This document shows positions 20,419 to 28,833 of a stretch of DNA of 64,000 nt, in pieces. The stretch comes from Bacteroidia bacterium (GTDB lineage Bacteria > Bacteroidota > Bacteroidia > B-17B0 > Aurantibacillaceae). The first letter of the stretch is position 1. Each line of letters begins with the position of its first letter. The position numbers and the translations under genes were made by a program. The DNA is taken from assembly GCA_022841465.1 (NCBI GenBank), contig JALHRL010000017.1:1-64000 (forward strand), read 5' to 3'. Under the pieces are notes generated by a model that saw only the letters and a list, made by a program, of their open reading frames with translations, had not been told where the DNA came from and ran no database searches.

Positions 20419-20448
20419 AAAAAATATATTTTATAAAATATATTTTTT
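20419..20448. repeat. Perfect 30-bp AT palindrome
   Basis: The sequence is self-complementary over all 30 bases (six A, TATATTTTATAAAATATA, six T). Its core matches the split inverted repeat upstream of the Sir2 gene. Confidence 0.9.
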
Positions 20449-20861
20449 AAGGAATAATCACATTAACAGCCAGTTACAAAAACACATATTTTACTTTTTT
20501 ATTGAAAAATAAATAATTAATGGGGCTTTACACAGAATCATTGCTATTTAAAATAGCTATTTAAATAAACACTCCATGAAAAAGGTAAATTATTTATGTG
20601 AAATAATATTTATTAAAAAAAAGAATTTCTGAAACTTAAAACACTTGCTTTTTATGATTGCAAAAACCACTGCTTAAAAAATGGTTGTAAATTACATTAA
20701 AAACTATTTTTTTGGAACAAACCCATAAAACTGAAAATTTTAACAATTTGTTTTTTGTTCTTTTAAATACTGTTTAAAAACACCTTTTTAAATAATGTTG
20801 AATTACTTTATAAAATAATTATATTTATAATAAGAAGAAATAAACTAGCGGTTATACGTAA

Positions 20862-20868
20862 GTTAGGC
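20862..20868 (+). other. Integron-like core site (GTTAGGC) before DUF2971 gene
   Basis: GTTAGGC fits the integron core GTTRRRY and lies 8 bp before the ATG, as at the 5' end of gene cassettes. It mirrors GCCTAAC 8 bp after the stop codon. Confidence 0.45.
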
Positions 20869-20876
20869 CCCATTTT

Positions 20877-21686
20877 ATGGACGAATTCAAAATAGACGAA
20901 GAACATAAATTAGTCTTGACAAAAGACGTCTGGATTGTTCATAAAAATGGGGTTCCACAGACAACTATACCAGACAAATTATTCAAGTATTATTCCCTCT
21001 CTCAAAATAATCTGGACGCATTAAGAAACGGTTATTTTTTTCTTAGCAATCCAAAAGTTTTTAATGACCCTTTTGACTGTTGTTCAAATCTAATAATTGA
21101 AAAAAGAACACCTGCTATTAATGGTGCTTACACACCACTAATAAATGACATAAAGGACAAGGGAATCACTTGTTTTTCAAAGGACGGCATGAACCCTTTA
21201 ATGTGGGGACATTACAGTAATTCATACAAGGGCTTTGTCTTAAAATTTGACAGTAAATTAAATACGACCAGGACTCCTGAAATCAAAAACGATCTGTTGA
21301 CGGGTGTAATTTACAGTTCAGACCCAACTCCAACAACTATCAAGAATTCATTTTCCGAATATTATCAATTGGTAGTAAAATTAAAACATTGGGAATACGA
21401 AAATGAATGGCGTCTGATTATTGACAAAAATGATACAAGACTAGAAAAATTATATTTCGATAAGAATTCAGTTGAAGAAATAAATCTTGGATATCAAATT
21501 TTTCATAATATTCATAGTGACACAGATTTGCACAGACGCTATACTGAACTTATTAATATAGCTGAGCAAGAATATCCACATGCACTTTTATATATCGTCG
21601 GACCGCACGAGACCAAATTTCAGTTGACAAAGCGACGACTAATTCAAGCTCGGGACATCATGGACGCTGCAAGACTTTTTAAATAA
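20877..21686 (+). CDS. DUF2971-family protein
   Basis: A 269-residue cytosolic protein matching the DUF2971 pattern: LFKYYSLSQNNLDALRNGYF followed by FLSNPKVFNDPFD (about residues 38-65), then ITCFSKDGMNPLMWGHYS (about 103-120) and an ENEWRL segment (about 178). The family is widespread in accessory genomes and its activity is not established. The gene has a very short 5' leader and is bounded by GTTAGGC and GCCTAAC, so it resembles a single integron cassette. Nothing in the sequence points to a substrate. Confidence 0.8.
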   Translation: MDEFKIDEEHKLVLTKDVWIVHKNGVPQTTIPDKLFKYYSLSQNNLDALRNGYFFLSNPKVFNDPFDCCSNLIIEKRTPAINGAYTPLINDIKDKGITCFSKDGMNPLMWGHYSNSYKGFVLKFDSKLNTTRTPEIKNDLLTGVIYSSDPTPTTIKNSFSEYYQLVVKLKHWEYENEWRLIIDKNDTRLEKLYFDKNSVEEINLGYQIFHNIHSDTDLHRRYTELINIAEQEYPHALLYIVGPHETKFQLTKRRLIQARDIMDAARLFK

Positions 21687-21693
21687 AAACAAG

Positions 21694-21747
21694 GCCTAAC
21701 AGCGGTCTTGCCCCAAGGCGGAATAACTGCAAGGGCTTCGGTTAAAT
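21694..21747 (+). other. attC-like site after DUF2971 gene
   Basis: It begins with GCCTAAC (consensus RYYYAAC) and ends with GTTAAAT (consensus GTTRRRY), 54 bp in all. The interior can fold, for example CTTGCCCCAAG and CCCTTGC-type pairings. This matches the size and termini of a short integron attC. The R''/R' pairing is only partial, so the call is tentative. Confidence 0.4.
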
Positions 21748-22253
21748 TATAGCCTGCAAAACAGATCGTTTTTTAATTTGCCTCCGCTAAAAAACATTTG
21801 TTGGATTTGAACCTTGAATGTGCCGATTCTTCGTAGACATTTCATCTTAAACAAAAAGCTTTTCCCTTCGATGGGCGACTTCTCTCACAGGCGAAAACTC
21901 AGCAGCTCTTTCGGTTCGACAAGAATATTCAGGTAAAGATATTTTTAGCTATGCACTTTTTTGGCTGAAGCTAAATTCACAACTATTGTAAAACCTCCCT
22001 TTCGGCTGAATCAGCCGTTTTGGCCTTCCCAAGCTGCGGTCATTTGTAATTTTTTCGTCCCTCTAAAAATCCAAATCACCTCGCGCCCACGCACACAATA
22101 AGGTGTGGCGAAGCCACGATTTATGCGCATCTCACTATGGTCAGTCAGAAGCGCAAGCCTGCGGCAGCATGGCATTTATATAAGATACTAACAAATACAG
22201 AAGTCGCCCAAAAAATCATTATTTTTACTATCCCCCTTTATCCTAAATTAACA
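21748..22253. other. GC-richer non-coding stretch before GHKL-nuclease gene
   Basis: No gene is seen. The sequence is visibly richer in G and C than the flanking AT-rich DNA and contains small hairpins, such as GGTGTGGCGAAGCCAC near 22102 and GGCTGAATCAGCC near 22013. The open frame from 22137 to 22253 reads upstream of the likely start of the next gene and is probably not translated. Confidence 0.5.
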
Positions 22254-24299
22254 ATGGCAGCGAAGAAGAATAAAGTAACAATAAACAATAAGAGTGTTGA
22301 TTCTGCTGGTATTACCAAAGATTATAAGGAAGCTATTGCAGAATTGATATGGAACGGATATGACGCTAATGCTACCTCCATTAATATTGAGTTTGATGCC
22401 AATGAAATTGATACGGTTAATTATTTAAAAATCATTGATAACGGAGACGGGATTCAATATGATAACATTAATGAAACCTTTGGTTCATTTTTGGATTCTC
22501 ATAAGAAAAACTCGTTTCAACGATCTTCTTATGTAAGAGGTAAAGAAGGAAAAGGTAGATTCTCTTTCACAACATTTGCCGATAAGGCCGCTTGGCATAC
22601 CGTTTTTAAAAAAGAAGGAAAGTTACTTGAGTATACGATTACCATTAACAAATTCACCAAAGATCAATATAGTCTTGATGAGCAAAAAATATCCAAAAGC
22701 AAAAAATCAGGTACTGTATTAACCCTTTTCGACTTATTCAATGTAACCGCATATTCTTTTTCTTCTAAAAAGTTTGAAGAGTATTTAGCCAATGAGTTTG
22801 GATGGTTTCTTTTCTTAAATAAGGACAACGGTTACTCTCTTAAAATTAATGGTGAGGAGCTTGATTATGATTATGTAATAGCAGAGTCAGATTCAAAGAC
22901 AGTTGCAATTAATGACGCTATTCAAAATAAATTTGATTTCAAGATAACTTACATAAGATGGAAAGAAAAAATTGGTGATAGATATTATTACTATTTTTTA
23001 AATAAAGAAAAAAGAGAAAGTGCTAAAAAACTTACATCATTTAATAACAACGCAATTGAATTCCATCATAGCGTTTACGTTGAGTCTGATTATTTTAATG
23101 ACTTTATTATTAACGAAAATGATGTTGATGTTTCGCTAATTGGAAGAAATCAACATGATCCTATTTTCAAACAATTAATAGAAAATTTGAATGGGTTCCT
23201 TTTCGAAAAACAAAAACATTACATAAGAGGGAAAGGCGCAAACGAACTAATTAGAAAATATGAGTTTGCTGGTATTTTCTCAAATTTTAGAGACAATAAA
23301 TACGACCAGAAAAGAAAGAAAGACTTAGTTAAGGTTGTAAAGGAACTTTACTGTGTTCAACCAAAAATATTTAAAGGCCTAAAAAAAGAACAGGAGATAA
23401 CCTTCGTAGGTTTTTTAAATTTACTACTTGACACAGATGAACGCGAAAATATTCTGACTATCATGGAAGGAGTGGTCCAGTTAACAAAAACGGAACGAAA
23501 TGATCTGGTTAAAGTATTAAAGAAAACTTCCCTTTCAAAAATAGTCAGCACAATCAAATTAATTGAAAATCGATATACCGTAATTGAACTTCTCAAAACT
23601 CTCATATTCGATCTTGAAAAATTTACAAAAGAAAGAGACCACGTTCAAAAAGCTATTCAAGAAAACTATTGGATTTTTGGTGAACAATTTCATTTAGCGT
23701 CAGCAGATAAGAATTTCGAAAAGCTACTTTCAGAATATTTGTACATTTTAGACGGGCAAAAAAAATCACATAAAATCGACGAACAATATAGGTTAAAGCG
23801 CCCTGATATTTTCATGTGCAGAAAAAGAAGTATTCCTGATTTGCAAAATCACGATTCAGAAATAGATGAAAATATTATGGTTGAACTAAAAAGACCGAGT
23901 GTTGTTATTGGCATGGATCAGTTCAGACAAATTGAAGAATACATGCAGATAATCATTAAAGAGCCTAAATTTAATAGTCAAACGCGTAGCTGGAAATTCT
24001 TTATCATTGGCAAAGAAATGGATAGCTATATCCATGATCAATACGATTCGCACAAAAATAAAGGTAAATTATTTTTAGTACAGTCTGTCAGAAACTACGA
24101 GATCTATGCCATGACATGGGATGACGTTTTCAGGATTTTTGACATAAAGCACAAATATCTTCTTACCAAATTAGATTTTGACAAAGCTGCTTTAGAAGAA
24201 GAATTAAAAGCAAAAGGTATTAATTTAAACAATCCTACTAAAGTAACTGAAGAAATAATATTGGTTTCAAAAGCGAAAAAGAAGAATGAAAAGAAATAG
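22254..24299 (+). CDS. GHKL ATPase fused to C-terminal PD-(D/E)XK-like nuclease domain
   Basis: A 681-residue protein from the ATG at 22254; an in-frame ATG at 22137 would add 39 atypical residues. The N-terminal GHKL ATPase has N box ELIWNGYDANA (E30, N34), G1 DNGDGI (62-67) and G2 GKEGKGR (96-102), as in Hsp90/MORC/MutL proteins. The C-terminal part (about 490-640) has NYWIFGEQF, RPDIFM (D517) and VELKRPS (E543, K545), a D-x(25)-ExK pattern like Shedu/DUF4263 and NERD-type nucleases. ATP-gated DNA or RNA cleavage is the natural prediction. Its place in an integrase-associated island suggests anti-phage defence. Both activities are inferred. Confidence 0.8.
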   Translation: MAAKKNKVTINNKSVDSAGITKDYKEAIAELIWNGYDANATSINIEFDANEIDTVNYLKIIDNGDGIQYDNINETFGSFLDSHKKNSFQRSSYVRGKEGKGRFSFTTFADKAAWHTVFKKEGKLLEYTITINKFTKDQYSLDEQKISKSKKSGTVLTLFDLFNVTAYSFSSKKFEEYLANEFGWFLFLNKDNGYSLKINGEELDYDYVIAESDSKTVAINDAIQNKFDFKITYIRWKEKIGDRYYYYFLNKEKRESAKKLTSFNNNAIEFHHSVYVESDYFNDFIINENDVDVSLIGRNQHDPIFKQLIENLNGFLFEKQKHYIRGKGANELIRKYEFAGIFSNFRDNKYDQKRKKDLVKVVKELYCVQPKIFKGLKKEQEITFVGFLNLLLDTDERENILTIMEGVVQLTKTERNDLVKVLKKTSLSKIVSTIKLIENRYTVIELLKTLIFDLEKFTKERDHVQKAIQENYWIFGEQFHLASADKNFEKLLSEYLYILDGQKKSHKIDEQYRLKRPDIFMCRKRSIPDLQNHDSEIDENIMVELKRPSVVIGMDQFRQIEEYMQIIIKEPKFNSQTRSWKFFIIGKEMDSYIHDQYDSHKNKGKLFLVQSVRNYEIYAMTWDDVFRIFDIKHKYLLTKLDFDKAALEEELKAKGINLNNPTKVTEEIILVSKAKKKNEKK

Positions 24300-24457
24300 C
24301 TTGAACAATTTGGCCGTCGCCTTCAGCCCAGGCTTTCCCTACAATCTTTTGCAAGAGACAGGCAAAAAAATTTCCGTTCAATCCCTAACGGTGGGAACAT
24401 TTTAAAATCAAAATTTCATTTGTAAACAACGTCATTTGATTTTTTCTTAGAGATTGA

Positions 24458-25015
24458 CTAATGCTTATTAACTGTTTTAATCATTTCCCTCGTCTTTATT
24501 ATAAAATCGGAACACACTTTATTTATCTCATTTCTTATTGGCCCATCTAAAACAAGCTGACTTCCATCAATGTTGGTTGTCTTTTTATATAATTTTTTAT
24601 ATGCCTTATTTAATCCATTCACCTCAATACAAGTAATTTCAAATATCTCAATTGTTTTCGAAAACCGTTCTATATATATATTCAATTTATTAAGAAGATC
24701 TAAAATGGATTGGATATCCATTTCCCTTGATTGCATATTCTTTTCAATATGGTTAATTTCCTCTTCAATGTGCTTTAGATCATTTATAACATATTCCTTT
24801 TCAAATCTTTGTTCAGTTATTTTTTTTGAAACATATAAACCTAACCAAACAGTCACAGCTGTTGTAACAACTAAAGTAATAATGTCAAACGGGTCTAACT
24901 CTTTTGAAAATGAGGTAGTACTGAACCATGTCTGTGAGTATAAAAATCTAGCGAAAACATTTAAAAGAACAAATGAAACAACTAGACTAAAAACCAATGC
25001 TATTTTTTTACCCAT
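24458..25015 (-). CDS. Two-TM membrane protein with coiled coil
   Basis: A 185-residue protein with membrane segments at about 6-25 and 44-64 (DIITLVVTTAVTVWLGLYV). A long charged helical region (about 68-125) of coiled-coil type and a soluble tail follow. I recognise no named family. It is the last gene of a three-gene operon; its start lies 16 bp inside the STAS-like gene. In that context it could be the membrane-bound output or sensor of a partner-switching module. Confidence 0.75.
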   Translation of the reverse strand: MGKKIALVFSLVVSFVLLNVFARFLYSQTWFSTTSFSKELDPFDIITLVVTTAVTVWLGLYVSKKITEQRFEKEYVINDLKHIEEEINHIEKNMQSREMDIQSILDLLNKLNIYIERFSKTIEIFEITCIEVNGLNKAYKKLYKKTTNIDGSQLVLDGPIRNEINKVCSDFIIKTREMIKTVNKH

Positions 25016-25323
25016 ATGTCTTCCTCAATATATTTAACATCCCAAGCAAAAAATTCTGTATGAAAAACCAAAGTATTTTTGACATTGTCAACGCCAAATT
25101 GACGCGCCAATTCTCCAAATGATTGATCTAAAAAGGAACTACCATATCCTTTAGTCCCATCCAAATAAATATGAAGCTTTTCTTTTTCTTTAAAAGCCTC
25201 TTGATATTTTTGTTTTAAAATAGTCTCGTAAAAAAGCTCTCCCGAAGACGGTCCAACTTTAATCCATCTTCCTCCAAGTTTATCTCCAAAATCTTTGGCT
25301 ATATTAATTGTGAATTTTTCCAT
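25000..25323 (-). CDS. DUF4325 STAS-like domain protein
   Basis: A 107-residue cytosolic protein with the DUF4325 (STAS-like) core: IYLDGTKGYGSSFLDQSFGELARQFG (about 52-77, given here as a pattern), in which S62/S63 occupy the place where STAS anti-anti-sigma proteins are phosphorylated. It overlaps the upstream kinase-like gene by 25 bp and the downstream membrane protein gene by 16 bp. By analogy with SpoIIAA/SpoIIAB it could be the partner and substrate of the adjacent GHKL protein. The family's biochemical role is not established. Confidence 0.8.
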   Translation of the reverse strand: MEKFTINIAKDFGDKLGGRWIKVGPSSGELFYETILKQKYQEAFKEKEKLHIYLDGTKGYGSSFLDQSFGELARQFGVDNVKNTLVFHTEFFAWDVKYIEEDIWVKK

Positions 25324-26162
25324 TTTTGAAAGTTATTTTGGTCAATAGTCCAACTGTAATAGGTTCCTACAAAATTAGGGTTTTTATTGGCTATAAATAC
25401 CCCATTTTGAAAGTTTAAAGATACATTATTTGTGATTAGTGTTAAATTTGCAACTAAACCATTTTCGATCATCTCTCGTAGTTGAGGTAATCCCCGCCCT
25501 CGATAGCTCATTTTGGTCGAGGAACCTAGCTTTCCAAATAATGCATCTAATACAATCCGCTTGTCGCTAAAAAAATAATACTTGATTGGCAGTTTTGCCT
25601 TTTTATGTGAATTAATTATACCCATTCCCATATCAACAAAAGTATATTTCACAATTCTATTTTTTCTATCAATTTCATGTGTAAGCCACCAATTGATATT
25701 CTTATTTTCAATACCGTGTTCTACAGCATTACCGATTAATTCAGTTAAAAATACATTAAAAGGATAATAGTATTCCTTTATGCCAATTTTTTTTAAGTCT
25801 TTAACTATATCATCAACTAATCTTGGGCTCAGAAGTTTTTCTTTTTCCGCATCACTTATTTCAGGTATTTCAATGGCCTTGTTAATATGGAATATTTTGT
25901 CAGCAGATAACAAGGTTGTTTTGATTTTTTTTTCAGAGGGTAAGCGTCCTTTCCGAAATAATTTGTTCCTGTGCGTTATGATTGATTTTTCCATCTGGGC
26001 AAATAATACCATCAAATCCCCTTTTTCCAACTCTTGAATTTCTGAAAAATCGATTGCTATTTCCTTATTTTTTGTTTCAATAAGTTTGGAAAGAGTTAGA
26101 ATTGTATTTCTCATGCTTCCATCCTTCAACAAAAAAGATTTAGGCATTTTAATAGTTTTCAT
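25299..26162 (-). CDS. GHKL ATPase with N-terminal STAS-like domain (anti-sigma-type kinase)
   Basis: A 287-residue protein. Residues about 1-90 resemble a STAS fold (EIAIDFSEIQELEKGDLMVLF). Residues about 130-260 are a GHKL ATPase of the RsbW/SpoIIAB kind, with N box ELIGNAVEHG (E141, N145, H149), G1 VDMGMGI (176-182) and G2 GRGLPQL (222-228). No histidine-kinase dimerisation helix is present, so serine/threonine phosphorylation of a STAS partner is more likely than a phosphorelay. First gene of the tightly overlapping operon with DUF4325 and membrane genes, in a tRNA-Phe island. A role in signalling or defence is inferred. Confidence 0.8.
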   Translation of the reverse strand: MKTIKMPKSFLLKDGSMRNTILTLSKLIETKNKEIAIDFSEIQELEKGDLMVLFAQMEKSIITHRNKLFRKGRLPSEKKIKTTLLSADKIFHINKAIEIPEISDAEKEKLLSPRLVDDIVKDLKKIGIKEYYYPFNVFLTELIGNAVEHGIENKNINWWLTHEIDRKNRIVKYTFVDMGMGIINSHKKAKLPIKYYFFSDKRIVLDALFGKLGSSTKMSYRGRGLPQLREMIENGLVANLTLITNNVSLNFQNGVFIANKNPNFVGTYYSWTIDQNNFQKWKNSQLI

Positions 26163-26311
26163 TTTTCCTCTGTATCATGCTAACTCAATAAAATTACTAT
26201 TTTTTTATATGTTCAATCGTTGCGTCTAACGCTCTTCCTGCATCAGCTTTGGTAAGCTTGGCTCATGCTTAAATAATATTATTTAAAATAGCTTTCGTAG
26301 TTTCAATTACT

Positions 26312-26584
26312 TTAAACCTTATTTCTGTTTAGCAACTTTTCAATAGAATTTTTGCTATAAAATATTTTAGAGCCAACTTTAGAGTAAATTATTTTGCCCT
26401 TTTTACGAAGCGCCCAAAGACTGGTTTTTTTAAGTCCTAATAACTTTTGTGCATAGGCTTCAGGCACCCAGTCTTCTATTTTTAAGGGTAATTCGTTCTT
26501 TTGGCACAATACAGCAAAAAGCTCATCAATTTTATTGTTTAATTGGTCAAACTTTTCTTGGGGAATTAATAAAAACTGGCTCAT
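26312..26584 (-). CDS. HTH_17/excisionase-family DNA-binding protein
   Basis: A 90-residue protein whose C-terminal half is a MerR-like winged helix-turn-helix of the HTH_17 type (WVPEAYAQKLLGLKKTSLWALRKKGKI, then YSKVGSKIFYSKNSIEKLL). Such proteins in Bacteroidota integrative elements act as excisionases or regulators of excision. It is two genes from the integrase in the same orientation, which supports that role. Confidence 0.8.
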   Translation of the reverse strand: MSQFLLIPQEKFDQLNNKIDELFAVLCQKNELPLKIEDWVPEAYAQKLLGLKKTSLWALRKKGKIIYSKVGSKIFYSKNSIEKLLNRNKV

Positions 26585-26657
26585 ATTAAAACTTTTTTAC
26601 AAAGTAAGCCAATGGCATTTGTTTAAACTGCTGTATTTTCTGTTAAAATTTACAGTA

Positions 26658-27182
26658 CTATTTTAAAGGCGCAATTATTGTTCTAACCGATTGAAAAAGT
26701 TCATCAGAAGTAATTTTCAAATTCTCTTTAAACATACTATTTAAATCTCCGCTCATTTTATAGCCAAATAATAAGGCGAAAAAAGCTGTAACCACGCCGG
26801 CTTTATGGTGACTTGCATTATATTTTTTCAGTCTCAAATAACAATCCTTCACAAATTCCTTCTTTTTCATTTTTTCTACTGATATAAAATACTGCTCGTA
26901 ATAAAATAATATTTCATCTACATCAATGTTTCCGGAATTTTTAATATACAAGTCTACTTTTTCTTCTACTTTTTTATATTTATCATTTATTGGTTTCTCA
27001 AATGCTTTTTCAACCCATTCAAAACTATCAACCAAATTACTTAAAACTACTCTCCCCTTTCTGTGGCTTTTAATAACACTTCCTACATAATGTAATTTAT
27101 TTATTACTTCAGGAAAATCTTTTCTTTTTATTCTAAAATGAAAGTATTTAGAATCTTCTTTATGTAATGGATCTATTGGCAT
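26658..27182 (-). CDS. Conserved-type hypothetical protein of the integrative element
   Basis: A 174-residue, mostly helical, basic protein without signal peptide or recognisable motif; FYYEQYFISVEKMKKKEF and LLFGYKMSGDLNSMF are its most distinctive segments. It ends 73 bp before the HTH gene and starts 5 bp after the integrase stop, so it is probably co-transcribed with the integrase. I do not recognise the family. It may be an accessory protein of the element. Confidence 0.65.
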   Translation of the reverse strand: MPIDPLHKEDSKYFHFRIKRKDFPEVINKLHYVGSVIKSHRKGRVVLSNLVDSFEWVEKAFEKPINDKYKKVEEKVDLYIKNSGNIDVDEILFYYEQYFISVEKMKKKEFVKDCYLRLKKYNASHHKAGVVTAFFALLFGYKMSGDLNSMFKENLKITSDELFQSVRTIIAPLK

Positions 27183-27187
27183 AATTT

Positions 27188-28402
27188 CTATTTTAAAATT
27201 TTATCTAATTTATCAACGGCGTTAGACAACATGCTGTTTGTTATTTTGGCATAAACTTCTGTAGTTTTTATACTACTATGCCCTAATTGTTTACTAACTA
27301 CTTCTAAAGGAACACCATTTGAAAGAAATATAGTTGTGGCACTTGTATGGCGGGCAACGTGGTGTGTTAATGGCTTTTTTATTTCCGCCAAATCTGCAAT
27401 AGTTTTTAAATACGCGTTCACTTTTTGGTTACTTAGGCGTGGTAATACATAACCGGAAACCAATCTTTCAAATTCATACTTATCGTAAATTAATTTTGCT
27501 TTTTCTAGCATTGGTATTCGCTGTGGTTCTTTTGTTTTTTGTTGGGTAAAATTTATCCAATACTTTTTCCCGTCATATTCAACATTCTCATCCATTAAAT
27601 TATCAGCATCAGTAAATCGCATTCCGGTATACACCGAAAAAAGAAACTTATCTCTGGCTCTTTTTAAACTTTGATTTCCACCTAAATCATGCTCCTCTAT
27701 TCTATTTAACTCTGCTTTCGTTAAATAGGTTCTTGCCGATTCCTGGTTTTTAATTCTAAATTTTCTATATGGGTTATTAGTTATTAAACCATCTTCAATA
27801 GCCATACTAAAAAGTGCACGCAATTTTTTATGATACTTATTTACAGAAGCACGCGATAAAGTATTCACCTTGCTGTTTATTAATTTGGTTTCCATTAAAA
27901 AAATGTCAAATTTTCTTATTACACTTTCATTTACATCTGACAGAGATATATTTCTTAAATTGAAGTTAATTAAAAATTTCTTTAAATGCATGTAGGTAGT
28001 TCTATAATTCTGAATAGTAGAAAAGGCCGATTCTTTATTTGTTTCTATTCTCTCATTTAATGTTTTTTCAAAATATTCATGCAAGGTTAAAATTGTTACA
28101 TCCCGTCCTAAAAATTGATGTTTAATAGCAAATGCAGTTATAGGCTTTTTACAATGTTTTAATTCATAGTATATACTTTTAATTTCTGCCTCAATTTCAC
28201 CTAAACGAGAATTAATAAAATTATTACCATTTACCCTTTGGCTTTTTCCATCCCATTCTGTGGCCTGGTCAATATACTGGCGAGTTGAAATTTCTACCTT
28301 TTTTCTATTTACCATTACCCTCAAAAAAATGGCGTATTGTCCGTTTTTTAAAGAGCTAGAGCTATTTAAATAGTACTTTAATGATAGGGAATCAATTCTC
28401 AT
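27188..28402 (-). CDS. Tyrosine recombinase (site-specific integrase)
   Basis: A 404-residue protein laid out like Bacteroidota element integrases: N-terminal arm-binding domain (1-90), SAM-like core-binding domain (about 105-215) and catalytic domain. Catalytic residues are visible: R262 in TGMRFTD, K289, H348-x-x-R351 in HHVARHT, H375 in LGHSS and nucleophile Y384. It lies 246 bp from tRNA-Phe, the presumed attachment site, with repeated ACTGAAACA motifs between them that may be its binding sites. Complete, so possibly active. Confidence 0.93.
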   Translation of the reverse strand: MRIDSLSLKYYLNSSSSLKNGQYAIFLRVMVNRKKVEISTRQYIDQATEWDGKSQRVNGNNFINSRLGEIEAEIKSIYYELKHCKKPITAFAIKHQFLGRDVTILTLHEYFEKTLNERIETNKESAFSTIQNYRTTYMHLKKFLINFNLRNISLSDVNESVIRKFDIFLMETKLINSKVNTLSRASVNKYHKKLRALFSMAIEDGLITNNPYRKFRIKNQESARTYLTKAELNRIEEHDLGGNQSLKRARDKFLFSVYTGMRFTDADNLMDENVEYDGKKYWINFTQQKTKEPQRIPMLEKAKLIYDKYEFERLVSGYVLPRLSNQKVNAYLKTIADLAEIKKPLTHHVARHTSATTIFLSNGVPLEVVSKQLGHSSIKTTEVYAKITNSMLSNAVDKLDKILK

Positions 28403-28440
28403 GTGGTAAACCCTTGATATTCCTGGGCCGGGATTTTTTT

Positions 28441-28649
28441 ACTGAAACATTTATAATAATTTAAAAACACTGCAATTCGCTATTAGCCCTGTAAACATTA
28501 AAAAAAACAACTGAAACATTTTAATTTTAACTGAAACAAAACTGAAACAAATGTAGACTTTGGATGGGATATTTTAAATTCCTTTAAATGAAAAACCCCT
28601 GTAATACAGGGGTTTGAACATTTGTGAACAGCTTTAAAACTGTTTCAGT
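28441..28649. repeat. ACTGAAACA motif array next to integrase
   Basis: ACTGAAACA occurs in direct orientation at 28441, 28510, 28530 and 28541. It occurs inverted (TGTTTCAGT) at 28641-28649, abutting and including the last base of tRNA-Phe. These are the size and arrangement of integrase arm-type or excisionase binding sites at an attachment site. The spacing is irregular and no CRISPR gene is near. Confidence 0.6.
28591..28615 (-). terminator. Intrinsic terminator downstream of tRNA-Phe
   Basis: A 10-bp perfect stem (AAACCCCTGT 28593-28602 with ACAGGGGTTT 28606-28615, loop AAT) ends on the minus strand in a T run. It lies 34 bp after the 3' end of the tRNA gene. Confidence 0.75.
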
Positions 28650-28721
28650 GGTACCTCCAGGAATCGAACCAGGGACACAAGGATTTTCAGTCCTTTGCTC
28701 TACCGACTGAGCTAAGGTACC
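28649..28721 (-). tRNA. tRNA-Phe (GAA)
   Basis: A 73-nt cloverleaf. The acceptor stem GGTACCT/AGGTACC carries discriminator A. The D arm is GCTC...GAGC, the anticodon stem AAGGA/TCCTT with loop CTGAAAA gives anticodon GAA, and the T arm is CCTGG/CCAGG around TTCGATT. CCA is not fully encoded. The 3' end faces the integrase, as expected for an insertion target. Confidence 0.97.
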
Positions 28722-28741
28722 ATACTCAGAATTAAGAGGTG

Positions 28742-28772
28742 CAAAAATATATAAAAATTATTATATGCCAAA
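28742..28772 (-). promoter_or_regulatory. Bacteroidota promoter for tRNA-Phe
   Basis: On the minus strand TTTG (28772-28769), a 19-bp spacer and TATTTTTG (28749-28742) match the primary sigma consensus TTTG-N19-TAnnTTTG exactly. The -7 element is 20 bp before the tRNA. Confidence 0.85.
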
Positions 28773-28833
28773 ATTTTGTAAAAAAACTTAAAGGGCTTAT
28801 CCTCAGCCTTATTTCAATTATCTTTACCTTTTC

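Larger units (their letters stand above)
20000..20876. other. Long AT-rich non-coding stretch with repeats
   Basis: These 877 bases hold no believable gene. They contain an 82-bp tandem repeat (20024-20187), a 30-bp perfect palindrome (20419-20448), and near the right end an integron-like core GTTAGGC. The composition is lower in GC than the genes on either side, consistent with decayed or horizontally acquired DNA. Confidence 0.6.

Noticed and set aside
28441-28549. Repeated ACTGAAACA motifs as a CRISPR array
   Set aside because: The repeats are only 9-10 bp, irregularly spaced (11-69 bp), and no cas gene is present. They fit integrase-binding sites better. No CRISPR was found anywhere in the window.
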